A DNA stretch of 64,000 nucleotides from Spirochaetia bacterium (GCA_029975555.1 JARKOY010000079.1:186001-250000); one strand, 5' to 3'; numbered from the stretch's first letter, positions 51,981 to 61,378 are shown. Translations and numbers: made by a program. Notes: generated by a model from the letters alone, not told the origin.

Positions 51981-53846
51981 TTACTTCAGGTTCTCCTCTG
52001 TGTAGAGGCTGAGCTCGACCAGGCGCTCCAGAATTTCTTCTTTTGTCGCCTCTGGGAAATTGGCGAGCACGAGTTCTTTGGCGAACAGCCGCGTTATATA
52101 GCGGAGTTTCGTCATGGGCTGGCGCGACGCGTAGATAAAATCCGCGTGGGCATTGTTGATGAAAATGATCGATCGGTCGACGTCGTATCTGGAGCGCCAT
52201 AGTTGACCGGGTGCTTTTTGATAGCTGTAGCCGGGGAGTCCTCGTCGTATCGCTCCTTCTGTTCCCGCTGATCGCTTGACTAGGTTCGCCGTGACCGTGA
52301 CGAGGGCGCTCGCCGCCACGACGATATCCCCCTGGGTGGCTTTCACCTCGATCGTGGTGACGCAGGGTTCCTCCGGCGCCGTATATTCGGCATATATCGA
52401 GTCGACGCCGTCGAGCGAGCCGCCACCTTCGGCGATATGCCAGGCGAAGGAGATATCGTTCTCAACGATGCGTCCTGCGCGATCCCTCGCCACAGCCTTG
52501 AGTTTTTTCCGCTCTCCGACACCGATCACCGAGGAGGCCGGAAAAACATTAAGCTTGTGGAGCGGCCCGGCATACTCAAAAAATTCTTTTTGCACCTTCT
52601 TTGTCTCGAGAGGTTCAGGGATGTATTCGCCAAATGAAGTATCCTCTTTAGATGCCCAGGAGGACTCTTCATCTGCCCCGAAAGGCGGCTGTCCCTCCAG
52701 GGTGCCGGAATCAGACGCATCTACATCCGTACCGACCCTACTTCTGCTGTCGGTCTTGGCGCCCTTCTTGCCGTCGCTGGTTCTGGCCGCGAGCCAGCAG
52801 TAATCCTCGGTGGGCAAGTGGAGAAAGGCTTCGCGAAAGGCGCGCGTGACACGGTGCAATATTTGTCTGCTCACTTCTTCTTCCTCTGCGCGCCGCTGCT
52901 CTTCAAGCAGCTCGTTCAGCGCTCCTTCGACGGGGGCGATGGCGACGCAGAAAGAGTGGAAAGCCTCGTCTTGGACGACGCCGTCCCGTGTTCCCGGCGT
53001 AAGCTGGAGAAACGGCACATCGATGAGCCCTTCGATCTGTCGAGTGTTCCAAGGCGGACGCGAGAAACAGTCGAGGCGAGATATGTCGGGAAGCACGCGC
53101 GTGCCCCGTTTTTGCAAAGCGACCACCGCGTCCTGCGGCGATTCGGCCATATAGAGTTCCAGATAGATCTCGCCGAACGGGCAGTGTGCTTCGGGAAGCC
53201 GATGGATGAGCCTGCCTTTAAATTTGCGCGGTTCGACCACGAGCTCCCGTCGCGACGTATGATCGATGATGCGGATGCGCACGCCGCTTTTCGTGATGCG
53301 GTCGCGGAGCTCGGAGGCGAGGAAGTTTTGGATCTTGTCGCCAGCAAGGGAGCGCACGCCCGGCAGGATAGGGCTTATGGTGAGCTCCGTTCCCTGTCGT
53401 CCGAAGAACGTTTCCGTTTCGCGTATCGCGTAGGACGGGTTACCTTTTACGAGCCGCATGCTCCGCACCACGCCATCTTCTCCGGTGGATGTGAGCGTAC
53501 AGGTTTCTCCCACTGTCCAGAACGAGAGCAGGCCTATCCCGAATTCTCCCTGGATGTCGGTGTTCCCCCTGCGCTTGAGTTCCCGCTTGATGGAATCGCC
53601 GATGTGCGTCGCCACATGGCGGAAATCCTTTATCCCGCAGCCATCGTCGATGACTTTTATGTAGTGCTCGTTTTTCTGTTTGCCGCGGACGATGGTCACA
53701 TTCTTTGCGCCAGCGTCGATGGAGTTCTCCACAAACTCTGCAATGGCTTTGAGCGGGTTGTTCTGCGAAAGCGCGATGATGCTTATGACGTTCCAGTGGT
53801 CGCCGATTTTTAGCTTGCCGGATTCGACGTCGGTTTTCGGGGGCAT
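51981..53846 (-). CDS. GHKL (Hsp90/MutL-type) ATPase with an Ig-like domain
   Basis: About 621 residues. Residues 1-170 are a GHKL ATP-binding domain: AIAEFVENSIDAGAKNV (Glu40, Asn41), VIDDGCGI and IQGEFGIGLLSFWTVGE (glycine-rich lid). A transducer-like region follows. From about 433 to 523 is a bacterial Ig-like segment (LNVFPASSVIGVGERKKLKAVARD...YTAPEEPCVTTIEV). The C-terminus has an unrecognised ~98-residue region. There is no signal or membrane segment. The start is uncertain, since the ATG at 53846 has no ribosome site. A TTGCTT-N17-TATCCT promoter (53854-53882) would start the transcript at this ATG. The function is unknown; MORC-like DNA or defence-related roles are only analogies. 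Confidence 0.85.
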   Translation of the reverse strand: MPPKTDVESGKLKIGDHWNVISIIALSQNNPLKAIAEFVENSIDAGAKNVTIVRGKQKNEHYIKVIDDGCGIKDFRHVATHIGDSIKRELKRRGNTDIQGEFGIGLLSFWTVGETCTLTSTGEDGVVRSMRLVKGNPSYAIRETETFFGRQGTELTISPILPGVRSLAGDKIQNFLASELRDRITKSGVRIRIIDHTSRRELVVEPRKFKGRLIHRLPEAHCPFGEIYLELYMAESPQDAVVALQKRGTRVLPDISRLDCFSRPPWNTRQIEGLIDVPFLQLTPGTRDGVVQDEAFHSFCVAIAPVEGALNELLEEQRRAEEEEVSRQILHRVTRAFREAFLHLPTEDYCWLAARTSDGKKGAKTDSRSRVGTDVDASDSGTLEGQPPFGADEESSWASKEDTSFGEYIPEPLETKKVQKEFFEYAGPLHKLNVFPASSVIGVGERKKLKAVARDRAGRIVENDISFAWHIAEGGGSLDGVDSIYAEYTAPEEPCVTTIEVKATQGDIVVAASALVTVTANLVKRSAGTEGAIRRGLPGYSYQKAPGQLWRSRYDVDRSIIFINNAHADFIYASRQPMTKLRYITRLFAKELVLANFPEATKEEILERLVELSLYTEENLK

Positions 53847-53853
53847 GGTATTA

Positions 53854-53882
53854 AGGATACTTCGGGAAAAGGGTGAAAGCAA
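53854..53882 (-). promoter_or_regulatory. Possible weak promoter of the GHKL ATPase gene
   Basis: On the minus strand, TTGCTT (53882-53877) and TATCCT (53859-53854) are 17 bases apart and seven bases from the ATG at 53846. The boxes are poorer than those of higBA and DUF2804, so this is only a candidate fourth leaderless promoter. Confidence 0.35.
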
Positions 53883-53899
53883 GGCTAGTGTTTCCGACC

Positions 53900-53928
53900 T
53901 TGCTCGGCCCCCTGGGCCATGATATAGT
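53900..53928 (+). promoter_or_regulatory. Possible promoter of the second BMP operon
   Basis: TTGCTC (53900-53905) and TATAGT (53923-53928) are 17 bases apart, about 40 bases before the BMP start at 53968. The -10 box is good and the -35 box is weak. Confidence 0.45.
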
Positions 53929-53967
53929 CGATTCAACCGTTTTGCCTTTCTGTTAAGGAGGAAACCA

Positions 53968-54960
53968 ATGAAACGCAGTCTATTCGCGCTGCTTGCGCTC
54001 TGTGTCGTTTTGGGCGCAGCCTATGCGGCGCCCAAAAGCAAGATAAAAATCGCCATGATCGTGGAATCGACGGTGGACGACAAGGGCTGGTGTCAGTCTA
54101 TGCACGATGCCATCGTGGCGGTACAGAAAAAATATGGTCCTTCCCTTGTAGAATACAGTTACAGCGAAAAGATGAAGCCGGTGGATGCCGGTTCTGCGGC
54201 CCGCCAGTATGTCGCCAAGGGGTACGATATCGTCATCGGGCATGGAGCCCAGTACAAGAACCTGATGCTCGAGATGGCCGAGGAATTCCCCAAGACGACG
54301 TTCGCCTTTGGAACCTCGGGTGAAATCGGACCCAAGAATGTGTTCACCTATATGCCCGAGAGCGAACAGACCGGCTACATCAACGGCGTCATCGCTGGTC
54401 TTGTGACGAAGACGAACATCATCGGCCTCGTGGGCCCCGTCGACGGCGGCGACGCGGCGCGCTACAACCGCGGCTTTGTTCTGGGCGTCCGTTCGGTGAA
54501 CCCCAAAGCGCAGGTACAGGTTGCCTATACAGGAAGTTTTGGTGATTATGTCAAGGCTGCGGAGCTTGCGCACACGCAGATAAAGGCGGGCGCCGACGTC
54601 CTCACCGGTTCGGCGCAGCAAGCGCTCGGGGCGCTGCGGGCAGTGGCCGAATACAAGGACAAGGCGATCTGGTGGGTCGGGCAAGACACCGCCCAGCTGA
54701 GCATCCCTGAGAGTTACAAGGTCATCGCGGCAGCAAGCTATGCCTATGAGGCTGTCGTGGAGAATCTCATCGACAAGCGACAGGCCGGCGTCCTCGGCGG
54801 CGAATGCATCCCCCTCAACTTCGCCAACAAGGGCTTCATCTACCAGTTCAACGACAAAGTCGGCCCTGTCCTCACCGCGGAGGTCCGCAAGGCAGCCGAA
54901 AAGGCCAAGGCAGACATTTCTTCCGGCAAGCTCTCCATCGATTGGCAGAGTGTGAAATGA
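53968..54960 (+). CDS. BMP family ABC substrate-binding protein (second copy)
   Basis: This 330-residue exported protein has a signal (LFALLALCVVLGAAYAA) and the BMP fold, with IAMIVESTVDDKGWCQSMHD and PVDGGDAARYNRGFVLGVRS. AAGGAGG precedes the ATG. It heads a second BMP-type ABC operon. It differs clearly from the copy at 20551-21591, so the two may take different nucleosides or nucleobases. Ligand type is inferred from the family. Confidence 0.94.
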   Translation: MKRSLFALLALCVVLGAAYAAPKSKIKIAMIVESTVDDKGWCQSMHDAIVAVQKKYGPSLVEYSYSEKMKPVDAGSAARQYVAKGYDIVIGHGAQYKNLMLEMAEEFPKTTFAFGTSGEIGPKNVFTYMPESEQTGYINGVIAGLVTKTNIIGLVGPVDGGDAARYNRGFVLGVRSVNPKAQVQVAYTGSFGDYVKAAELAHTQIKAGADVLTGSAQQALGALRAVAEYKDKAIWWVGQDTAQLSIPESYKVIAAASYAYEAVVENLIDKRQAGVLGGECIPLNFANKGFIYQFNDKVGPVLTAEVRKAAEKAKADISSGKLSIDWQSVK

Positions 54961-54965
54961 GATGA

Positions 54966-56540
54966 ATGGGCCCGACACGTCCGACACGTGAAAAGATCAA
55001 GGAACTGAGGGTTGAAGGGATAACCAAACGTTTTCCCGGCATCGTGGCCTGCGATTCCGTCGATCTTACAATAGGTGAAAATGAGATACTGGCCCTCGTG
55101 GGTGAAAACGGCGCGGGCAAGACCACGCTCATGAACATCCTCATGGGGCTGTATCAGCCCGATGTGGGCAAGATTTTCATCAACGGCCGGCCGGTGCAGT
55201 TCAAAGGCCCGGCCGACGCCTTTGCCGCGGGCATCGGGATGGTCCATCAGCATTTCATGCTTGTGCCGAACATGACCGTCGCCGAAAACGTCGCGCTCGG
55301 CCTCAAGGAGAGCCATACACATCTCCGGCTCGATCTTTCCGGCGTCAAAAAGCGCATCGCCGAGATTTCTGAGCGGTACAAGCTTCCTGTCCAGCCCGAT
55401 GCCTATGTCTGGCAGCTCTCCGTGGGCGAACAGCAGCGCGTCGAACTCATAAAGACACTGTGCTTCGGCGCGCGTTTTCTCATCCTCGATGAACCGACGA
55501 GCGCCCTCACGCCGCAGGAAACGGACGACCTCATCGTCCTTCTCCGGAGGATGGCCTCGGACATGTCGATTATTTTCATCAGTCACAAGCTGGCCGAGGT
55601 GACGGCGCTTTCGGACAAGGTGGCGATCCTGCGACGTGGCAGGGTCGTGTTCAAAGGAACGACGGCAGGGCAGACGGCCGCTGGCCTGGCTACCCTGATG
55701 ACGGGGCACGAGGTGGTGCTTCCACGGAACGAGGGCGTCGATGGCTGCGGCGAAGAGCGTCTTGTGGTGCAAGACCTCTGCGTGAAGTCCGACCGAGGAT
55801 TCCTTGCGCTCGACGGCGTTGGCTTTTCGGTCCGGTCGGGTGAAATTCTCGGTCTGGCGGGTGTTTCCGGCAACGGCCAGAAGGAACTCGCCGAAGCGCT
55901 TGCGGGGCTGCGCAGGGTGGAGAAGGGCAGGGTATCCCTCATGGGCAGAGATCTGACCAATCGCAGCCCCCGCGAGATCATCGATGCGGGGCTCGGGTAC
56001 ATTCCCGAGGACCGCACCAACGAAGGAATCGTGTCGTCCTTCTCCATCAAGGAGAATTTGATTCTGAAGGATTTTGCCTCTCCAAAATTTTCGCACGGCA
56101 TATTCATAAAATCCCAGGAAGAAGCACGGAATGCCGCCTCGCTTCAGGAACGATTCGACATTCGCTGTTCATCGCTGAATAGCGCGGCGGGCTCTCTTTC
56201 GGGAGGGAACATCCAGAAGGTGATTCTGGCGCGGGAACTCGCCAGGGAGCCGAAGGCCTTGATCGCAGTCTATCCGACCCGCGGCCTTGACATGGGTGCC
56301 GAGGAATTTATCCACACGCGCCTTCTCGAGCTGCGCGCGAAGGGTGTGGCGATTTTTCTGATCTCTGAAGAGCTCGACGAGCTCATGAACCTATGTGATC
56401 GGATTGCCGTCATCTTTAAAGGGAAGATACTCGATATACTGGCGGGGCGCGAGGCGACGCGGCCCGCGCTCGGCCTTTTGATGGCGGGCATCAGGCCGGA
56501 GGCGGCGGATCGGGCGGCGGAACCGGGAGAAAAGGCATGA
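54966..56540 (+). CDS. Nucleoside-type ABC transporter, tandem ATP-binding protein (second copy)
   Basis: This 524-residue protein has two ABC ATPase domains. The first has Walker A (GENGAGKTTLMNILMG), a VGEQQRVELIKTLC signature (degenerate LSVGEQQRVE) and Walker B (FLILDEPTSALTPQET). The second has SLSGGNIQKVILAREL and AVYPTRGLDMGA, in which the usual Walker B acid is replaced in that motif. It starts five bases after the binding-protein stop with only a weak ribosome site. It overlaps the next permease gene by four bases (56537-56540). Confidence 0.95.
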   Translation: MGPTRPTREKIKELRVEGITKRFPGIVACDSVDLTIGENEILALVGENGAGKTTLMNILMGLYQPDVGKIFINGRPVQFKGPADAFAAGIGMVHQHFMLVPNMTVAENVALGLKESHTHLRLDLSGVKKRIAEISERYKLPVQPDAYVWQLSVGEQQRVELIKTLCFGARFLILDEPTSALTPQETDDLIVLLRRMASDMSIIFISHKLAEVTALSDKVAILRRGRVVFKGTTAGQTAAGLATLMTGHEVVLPRNEGVDGCGEERLVVQDLCVKSDRGFLALDGVGFSVRSGEILGLAGVSGNGQKELAEALAGLRRVEKGRVSLMGRDLTNRSPREIIDAGLGYIPEDRTNEGIVSSFSIKENLILKDFASPKFSHGIFIKSQEEARNAASLQERFDIRCSSLNSAAGSLSGGNIQKVILARELAREPKALIAVYPTRGLDMGAEEFIHTRLLELRAKGVAIFLISEELDELMNLCDRIAVIFKGKILDILAGREATRPALGLLMAGIRPEAADRAAEPGEKA

Positions 56541-57646
56541 AAACATCGGCGCGAGTGGCATACATTGCTTTGATATCCTGTGTCGCTGTGCTTGCAGCCG
56601 TGGGAATAGGCGCCATAGTCCTCGTCATCCTCGGGGCTGATGTGGTGCAAACGTACAAAGTCATACTGACCGAGCCGCTGAAGGACCTCTTCGGTATCAC
56701 GGAGGTCCTCGTGAGGGCGGTCCCTCTCATCCTCGTGGCGCTCGGCATCGCAGTTTCATTTCGTGCAGGCATTTTGAACATCGGCGCCGAAGGCCAAATT
56801 CAGATGGGGATCATTTCGGCAACTGCCGTGGCCCTGGCATGGCCGGCATTGCCCAAGAGCACGCTTGTTCCTTTAATTCTTTTGGCGGGTGCCGCGGGCG
56901 GGGCGCTGTGGGCTTCGATCGCCGGGTATCTCAGGGCGAAGCTCGGGGTGAACGAAATTTTGTCCACCGTGATGCTCAACTACATCGCTGCGCAGCTCTA
57001 CGGTTATCTCCTTCGGGGGCCGATGATCGATCCTGCCGAGCTGCAGACAGGTTCAGGCACTCCGCAGTCGGTGCGCCTCCCCAAAAGCGCCTGGATCGAC
57101 AGAATCATACCCGGCACCAGACTCCATTGGGGAATCGTGCTGGCCCTTGTCCTGGCGATTTTTATCTACATCCTCCTGTGGCGCACGACGTCGGGCTTCA
57201 AGCTGCGGGCGGCCGGCGCCAGCGCGAAGGCTGCACGCTACGGAGGCATCAATGTAGAGTCCTGCCTTTTTTTCGCCATGGTTCTGGCAGGAGCCTTTGC
57301 TGGCCTGGCAGGAGCGGTCGAGGTGACCGCCGTTCACCGCAGGGCCATAGAGGGCATTTCTTCCGGCTATGGTTTTTCCGGCATCGTCGTCGCTCTTTTC
57401 GGAGGTCTTCATCCTGGAGGCATCATCCCCGCTGCCCTGTTCTTCGGTGTGCTCCTCGTCGGTACCGACATGACGCAGCGCATTCTGTCGATACCGGCAA
57501 ACATGGTGTCCGTCCTTCAGGGCGCGGTCATATTGAGCATCATTTCGGCGAAGATGGTCATCAATGACCCTTATGCCAGGGAAAAGTTCGCGCGCAGGCT
57601 TTCGCGCTTCAGGGGCCATCCTGGCGGATACGAGGTGAAGCGATGA
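56537..57646 (+). CDS. Nucleoside-type ABC transporter permease (second copy)
   Basis: This 369-residue membrane protein has the BPD_transp_2 fold. The landmarks are ALGIAVSFRAGILNIGAEGQIQMG and the coupling segment SGFKLRAAGASAKAARYGGI. Roughly eight to ten hydrophobic segments cover the chain. It overlaps both the ATPase and the next permease (57643-57646), so translation is coupled. It forms half of the channel for the second BMP-type importer. Confidence 0.94.
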   Translation: MKTSARVAYIALISCVAVLAAVGIGAIVLVILGADVVQTYKVILTEPLKDLFGITEVLVRAVPLILVALGIAVSFRAGILNIGAEGQIQMGIISATAVALAWPALPKSTLVPLILLAGAAGGALWASIAGYLRAKLGVNEILSTVMLNYIAAQLYGYLLRGPMIDPAELQTGSGTPQSVRLPKSAWIDRIIPGTRLHWGIVLALVLAIFIYILLWRTTSGFKLRAAGASAKAARYGGINVESCLFFAMVLAGAFAGLAGAVEVTAVHRRAIEGISSGYGFSGIVVALFGGLHPGGIIPAALFFGVLLVGTDMTQRILSIPANMVSVLQGAVILSIISAKMVINDPYAREKFARRLSRFRGHPGGYEVKR

Positions 57647-58593
57647 CAGCCCTCACTATCGTGCTCAATATTCTCTCCATCGGCATTCCTTTCTCGGTGT
57701 CGCTTCTTTTGGCGTCGCTGGGCGAAATGTTCAACCAGAGGGCAGGCATCTTCAATCTTGGATGCGAAGGTATCATGTCGATGGGCGCCTTCCTTGGCTT
57801 CATGTGTGCGTACTCTCTTCAGAATACCGCCATGACACCTTATGCAAACCTCATGGGGGTCCTTGTGGCCGGCGTAGCCGGGACCCTTCTCGGCCTATTG
57901 TTTGCACTGGTCACCGTTACCTTTCATGCCCCACAAGGGATCGCTGGCATTGGCCTGCAGATGCTCGGCACAGGCGCGGCGGGCACGCTCTTCAGACACT
58001 TCGTCGGCGGAGTGACGGGAATCCCTGGACTTCCAAACTGTCCGATTCCTTTGCTGTCGAAGGTTCCGTTCATTGGTCCTGTGTTGTTCAATATGAACAT
58101 ACTGGCCTACCTCGCCTTTCTTTTTGTCCCATTGAGCTCCTATATCCTCTTCAAGACCCCCTGGGGCCTCAAGGTGCGCGCGGTGGGCACTTCTCCTCGC
58201 TCGGCCGACACCATGGCCATAAGCGTACAGCGCACGAGATACCAGGCGCTGGCGGTGGGCGGTTTGTTCGCCGGCATCGCGGGGGCGTACCTTTCTCTCG
58301 GCCAGGCCAAGATGTTCGCCGACGATATCGTCGCAGGGCGCGGGTTCATCGCGGTTGCCCTTGTGTACTTCGGCGGGTGGGACCCCTACCGGATTCTCGG
58401 CGGAAGTCTTTTGTTCAGCATCGCGCAGTCGCTGCAGCTCTCGATACAGGTTCTCGGGATCAAGTTCCCCTACGAGTTTGCGGTCATGCTTCCCTATGTG
58501 CTGGTGATTGTTGTTCTGGCGTTTACGCGGAGTGCTGTCGTCAAGGGGCCCGCCGAACTGGGCATCCCCTACGACCGCGAAAAGCGGATATGA
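57643..58593 (+). CDS. Nucleoside-type ABC transporter permease (second copy, partner)
   Basis: This 316-residue membrane protein is the second channel subunit, with LASLGEMFNQRAGIFNLGCEGIMSMGAF and the coupling segment WGLKVRAVGTSPRSADTMAI. It ends the binding protein-ATPase-permease-permease operon. The GntR-type regulator gene follows 90 bases later with its own promoter. Confidence 0.94.
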   Translation: MTALTIVLNILSIGIPFSVSLLLASLGEMFNQRAGIFNLGCEGIMSMGAFLGFMCAYSLQNTAMTPYANLMGVLVAGVAGTLLGLLFALVTVTFHAPQGIAGIGLQMLGTGAAGTLFRHFVGGVTGIPGLPNCPIPLLSKVPFIGPVLFNMNILAYLAFLFVPLSSYILFKTPWGLKVRAVGTSPRSADTMAISVQRTRYQALAVGGLFAGIAGAYLSLGQAKMFADDIVAGRGFIAVALVYFGGWDPYRILGGSLLFSIAQSLQLSIQVLGIKFPYEFAVMLPYVLVIVVLAFTRSAVVKGPAELGIPYDREKRI

Positions 58594-58636
58594 CGTTGGA
58601 GACGACGGCCGTTCAGCGCCACGGGTTCCATAAGGC

Positions 58637-58664
58637 TTGTCGATTCTTCTGTCGGCAGTATAAT
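58637..58664 (+). promoter_or_regulatory. Promoter of the GntR/FadR regulator gene
   Basis: TTGTCG (58637-58642) and a perfect TATAAT (58659-58664) are 16 bases apart, 20 bases before the regulator's ATG at 58684. The leader includes AGGA at the ribosome-site distance. Confidence 0.6.
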
Positions 58665-58683
58665 ATTTTCAGGATGAGAAATT

Positions 58684-59406
58684 ATGTATACGAATTTGTC
58701 GACTGAAAAACAGCGCTCGCAGGAAGTCGCCTCCCACATCAAGGAACTCATCCGAGACGAGAAACTGAAGCCTGGCGAGAAGCTTCCCAACGAGCTCGAG
58801 CTCTGCGCCCTTTTCTCCGTGTCCCGTCCGACCATCAGGGAGGCGGTCAAGGCCCTCGTTTCGCAGGGTATCATTGAGATCCGCCGGGGCAAAGGTACCT
58901 TTGTTTCGCAGGAACCCGGTGTCGCGGAAGACCCCCTAGGCCTTGATTTCATCACGACGCCCAACCTCCGCCTTACCCTCATCGAGGCGCGCCTCATCAT
59001 AGAGCCAGGGGCGGCCCGCCTCGCCGCGCAGAAGGCCGACGATAACGACATCGCAAAGATAGCGGCGAGCATCAAGGCGATGGAGGGGGTCGTCTATCAG
59101 CACAAGGTAGAGATTCACACCGAACTTGAATTCCACAGGAGCATCGCCGAGGCCACGAGAAACCCCGTGATCATGCGCATCGTCCCCATCATCATGGAAT
59201 CGATCGTGAAGACGTACCGGGATGCTCCCCGGACAAGCGAGGACCACCGCCAGGCCTTTGAGGAGCACAAAGTCATCTATGAAGCGATCGCCGCCCGCGA
59301 CCCCGAGAGGTCCTACGACGCGATGCAGCGTCACCTCGAGGCGAGCTACCGGCGGACCCTTGCGAGATCGGCCTCGGCTGCCGGTACAGAAAGTCGGTCA
59401 GGGTAA
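58684..59406 (+). CDS. GntR family regulator, FadR subfamily (FCD domain)
   Basis: This 240-residue protein has an N-terminal winged helix-turn-helix (KLPNELELCALFSVSRPTIREAVKALVSQGIIEIRRGKGTFV) and an all-helical FCD ligand domain (residues 90-225; IEARLIIEPGAARLAAQKA, FHRSIAEATRNPVIMRI). FCD proteins bind small carboxylates, often through a metal. It lies between the BMP operon and the convergent TTT (tct) operon. Because FadR-type regulators commonly control TTT systems, the dyad at 63649-63663 is a candidate target. This link is inference. A terminator hairpin follows the stop. Confidence 0.93.
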   Translation: MYTNLSTEKQRSQEVASHIKELIRDEKLKPGEKLPNELELCALFSVSRPTIREAVKALVSQGIIEIRRGKGTFVSQEPGVAEDPLGLDFITTPNLRLTLIEARLIIEPGAARLAAQKADDNDIAKIAASIKAMEGVVYQHKVEIHTELEFHRSIAEATRNPVIMRIVPIIMESIVKTYRDAPRTSEDHRQAFEEHKVIYEAIAARDPERSYDAMQRHLEASYRRTLARSASAAGTESRSG

Positions 59407-59413
59407 ATGCCGG

Positions 59414-59440
59414 CCGCGCTGTTTACGCGGTCTTTTTCTT
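59414..59440 (+). terminator. Rho-independent terminator after the GntR/FadR gene
   Basis: CCGCG (59414-59418) pairs with CGCGG (59426-59430) around a seven-base loop, followed by TCTTTTTCTT. It lies in the 16-base gap and the end of the convergent tctA gene. It would stop transcription from the regulator. Confidence 0.65.
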
Positions 59441-60904
59441 CTTCTTAAAGCCTCCAAGCGAATAGATCACCGAAAGAATGGCGAAGATGTAGAACACGAG
59501 CGAGAGCGGCGAGCGCACCAGCACAGTCCAGTCTCCGTGCGAGATGATCAGCGCCTTGCCGAGTTCCTGCTCGGCGATCGGTCCCAGGATGAGGCCCAGT
59601 ATCACCGAAGGCGCCGAAAAACCGTATTTCTTCATGAAATAGCCGACGATGCCGAACACGAAGGCGAGTCCCACGTCATAGACGCTGTTGCCCAGGGAAT
59701 AGGCGCCCAGAAGGCAGAGACAGAGGATCACGGGGTAGAGGACGCCGAGAGGCACCTTGAGAATAAGGTTCGATGCGCGGATGCTCAGGTACCCGAGGGC
59801 CAACATGAGGAACTGCGCGAGCATAAAACCGACAAAGAGGTCGGTGACGATCTGGGGTGACTGGGAGAAGAGGAGAGGTCCCGGCTGGACGCCTATGATC
59901 ATGAGGGCGCCCAGCATGACGGAGGTCACGACATCGCCGGGGATCCCCAGGGTAAGGAGGGGAATCATCGCACCGCCCGTGGTGGCATTGTTGGCCGCTT
60001 CTGGAGCGGCGATGCCCGCCAGCGTGCCTTTGCCGAAGGACTCCGGCTCTTTCGAAAATCGCTTGGCCTCATTGTAGGCCATGAATGAGGCGATGGCGCC
60101 TCCGGTCGCCGGGATGATCCCGATGATCGTTCCGACGACGGAAGAGCTGAATATGACCTTCCAAAGTCCTTTCATCTCCTTCCATGTGGGCATGATGGCG
60201 CCGATCTTATGTTTTTTTGAGAGCTGGACGAGCTTGCCTTCATTAAAAAGTTCCAACTGAGTCAAGACTTCGGAGATGGCAAAGAGGCCGATGAGTACAG
60301 GCATCATGGAAAAGCCAGTGAGGAGCCGGGTAACGCCGAAGGTGAAGCGCTCCGTTCCCAGAGTAGGGTTCAGCCCTACCATAGAGAGCAGAAGGCCCAT
60401 GAAGCCCGAGAGCAAACCTTTCGTAAGGGATGAGGAAGAGACGCTCGCCATGACGGTGAGGCCGAAGATCATGAGGGCGAAATATTCGGAGGGGCCGAAT
60501 TTCAGGGCGATCTTCGCGAGCTGAGGTGCGAGGAAGATGAGGCAGAGCGCAGAGAATATCCCGCCCATCGTCGAAGCTACCAGGGCGGTACCCATGGCCT
60601 TGCCCGCCTGTCCTTTTTTCGCGAGCGGATAGCCGTCCAGCACGGTCGCGGCCGCCGAAGGTGTGCCTGGAGTCGAAACCAGAATGCTCGCGATGGAGCC
60701 TCCGAACATCGATCCACAGAAGAGTCCGCTCATCATGATGAGCGCCGACGGCGGATCGATGTAAATGAGGAAAGGCAGCATCAAAATGATGCCCGTGGAG
60801 CCCGACAGCCCCGGAATCGCGCCGACGATGATTCCTGCCGCGACGCCGATGACGAGGAAGTGCAGATTGCCGAGAACATAGACCAGTGCGTTGATGACCG
60901 CCAT
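59423..60904 (-). CDS. tctA: Tripartite tricarboxylate transporter, large membrane subunit TctA
   Basis: This 493-residue protein is the channel subunit of a TTT family uptake system, driven by an ion gradient. The conserved opening GAIPGLSGSTGIILMLPFLIYIDP, the block GSMFGGSIASILVSTPGTPSAAATVLDG and about ten to twelve hydrophobic segments are visible. It is the last gene of the tctC-tctB-tctA block on the minus strand. The substrate is probably a carboxylate, but TTT systems vary widely. It converges with the GntR/FadR gene. Confidence 0.96.
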   Translation of the reverse strand: MAVINALVYVLGNLHFLVIGVAAGIIVGAIPGLSGSTGIILMLPFLIYIDPPSALIMMSGLFCGSMFGGSIASILVSTPGTPSAAATVLDGYPLAKKGQAGKAMGTALVASTMGGIFSALCLIFLAPQLAKIALKFGPSEYFALMIFGLTVMASVSSSSLTKGLLSGFMGLLLSMVGLNPTLGTERFTFGVTRLLTGFSMMPVLIGLFAISEVLTQLELFNEGKLVQLSKKHKIGAIMPTWKEMKGLWKVIFSSSVVGTIIGIIPATGGAIASFMAYNEAKRFSKEPESFGKGTLAGIAAPEAANNATTGGAMIPLLTLGIPGDVVTSVMLGALMIIGVQPGPLLFSQSPQIVTDLFVGFMLAQFLMLALGYLSIRASNLILKVPLGVLYPVILCLCLLGAYSLGNSVYDVGLAFVFGIVGYFMKKYGFSAPSVILGLILGPIAEQELGKALIISHGDWTVLVRSPLSLVFYIFAILSVIYSLGGFKKKKKTA

Positions 60905-60919
60905 TGGGAAAACCTCCTC

Positions 60920-61378
60920 TCACCAGATAACCGAGCGCGGCAGTGGCACGCGGAAGACGGTCCGGAAGACCCAGTACAGGGCAATCGATACCAACACCGA
61001 CACGGCGACAATCTTGAGCGGCCTGCGCTCGCCGAAGAGCAGCATCGTCAGCGCCATTAAAAGAGGCGTGACGACGATGTAGCCCAATGGTTCGAGGGCA
61101 AGGGCGTAGGTCAGCATGCCGGCGGCCAGCGCGATGAGCTTCAGAGCCGTCGTCTTGCGCGGCAGGGTTTTTGCAGGAGCATCCTTTGCTCGCTTCCATT
61201 TTAGAAGACCCTGAACCACCAGCGTCACTGAGAGCGCAAACGTGGAGAAGATGACGACGAAGGGGTATACCCTGGGATTGATGCCGATGCTCGATGCAGG
61301 GAAAGAGAGCGTCCCGATAAAGAAGAGAATGGCGAGGGCCCCGGCAATAAGGCCGCACACGATATCGATCTTGCCCAT
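60920..61378 (-). CDS. tctB: Tripartite tricarboxylate transporter, small membrane subunit TctB
   Basis: This ~152-residue protein has four hydrophobic segments, as expected for TctB: CGLIAGALAILFFIGTLSF, VYPFVVIFSTFALSVTLVV, LIALAAGMLTYALAL and VVAVSVLVSIALYWVF. GGAGG lies eleven bases before the ATG at 61378; a longer frame to 61468 is not convincing. It overlaps neither neighbour but is separated from TctA by 15 bases. It is needed with TctA for transport. Confidence 0.92.
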   Translation of the reverse strand: MGKIDIVCGLIAGALAILFFIGTLSFPASSIGINPRVYPFVVIFSTFALSVTLVVQGLLKWKRAKDAPAKTLPRKTTALKLIALAAGMLTYALALEPLGYIVVTPLLMALTMLLFGERRPLKIVAVSVLVSIALYWVFRTVFRVPLPRSVIW

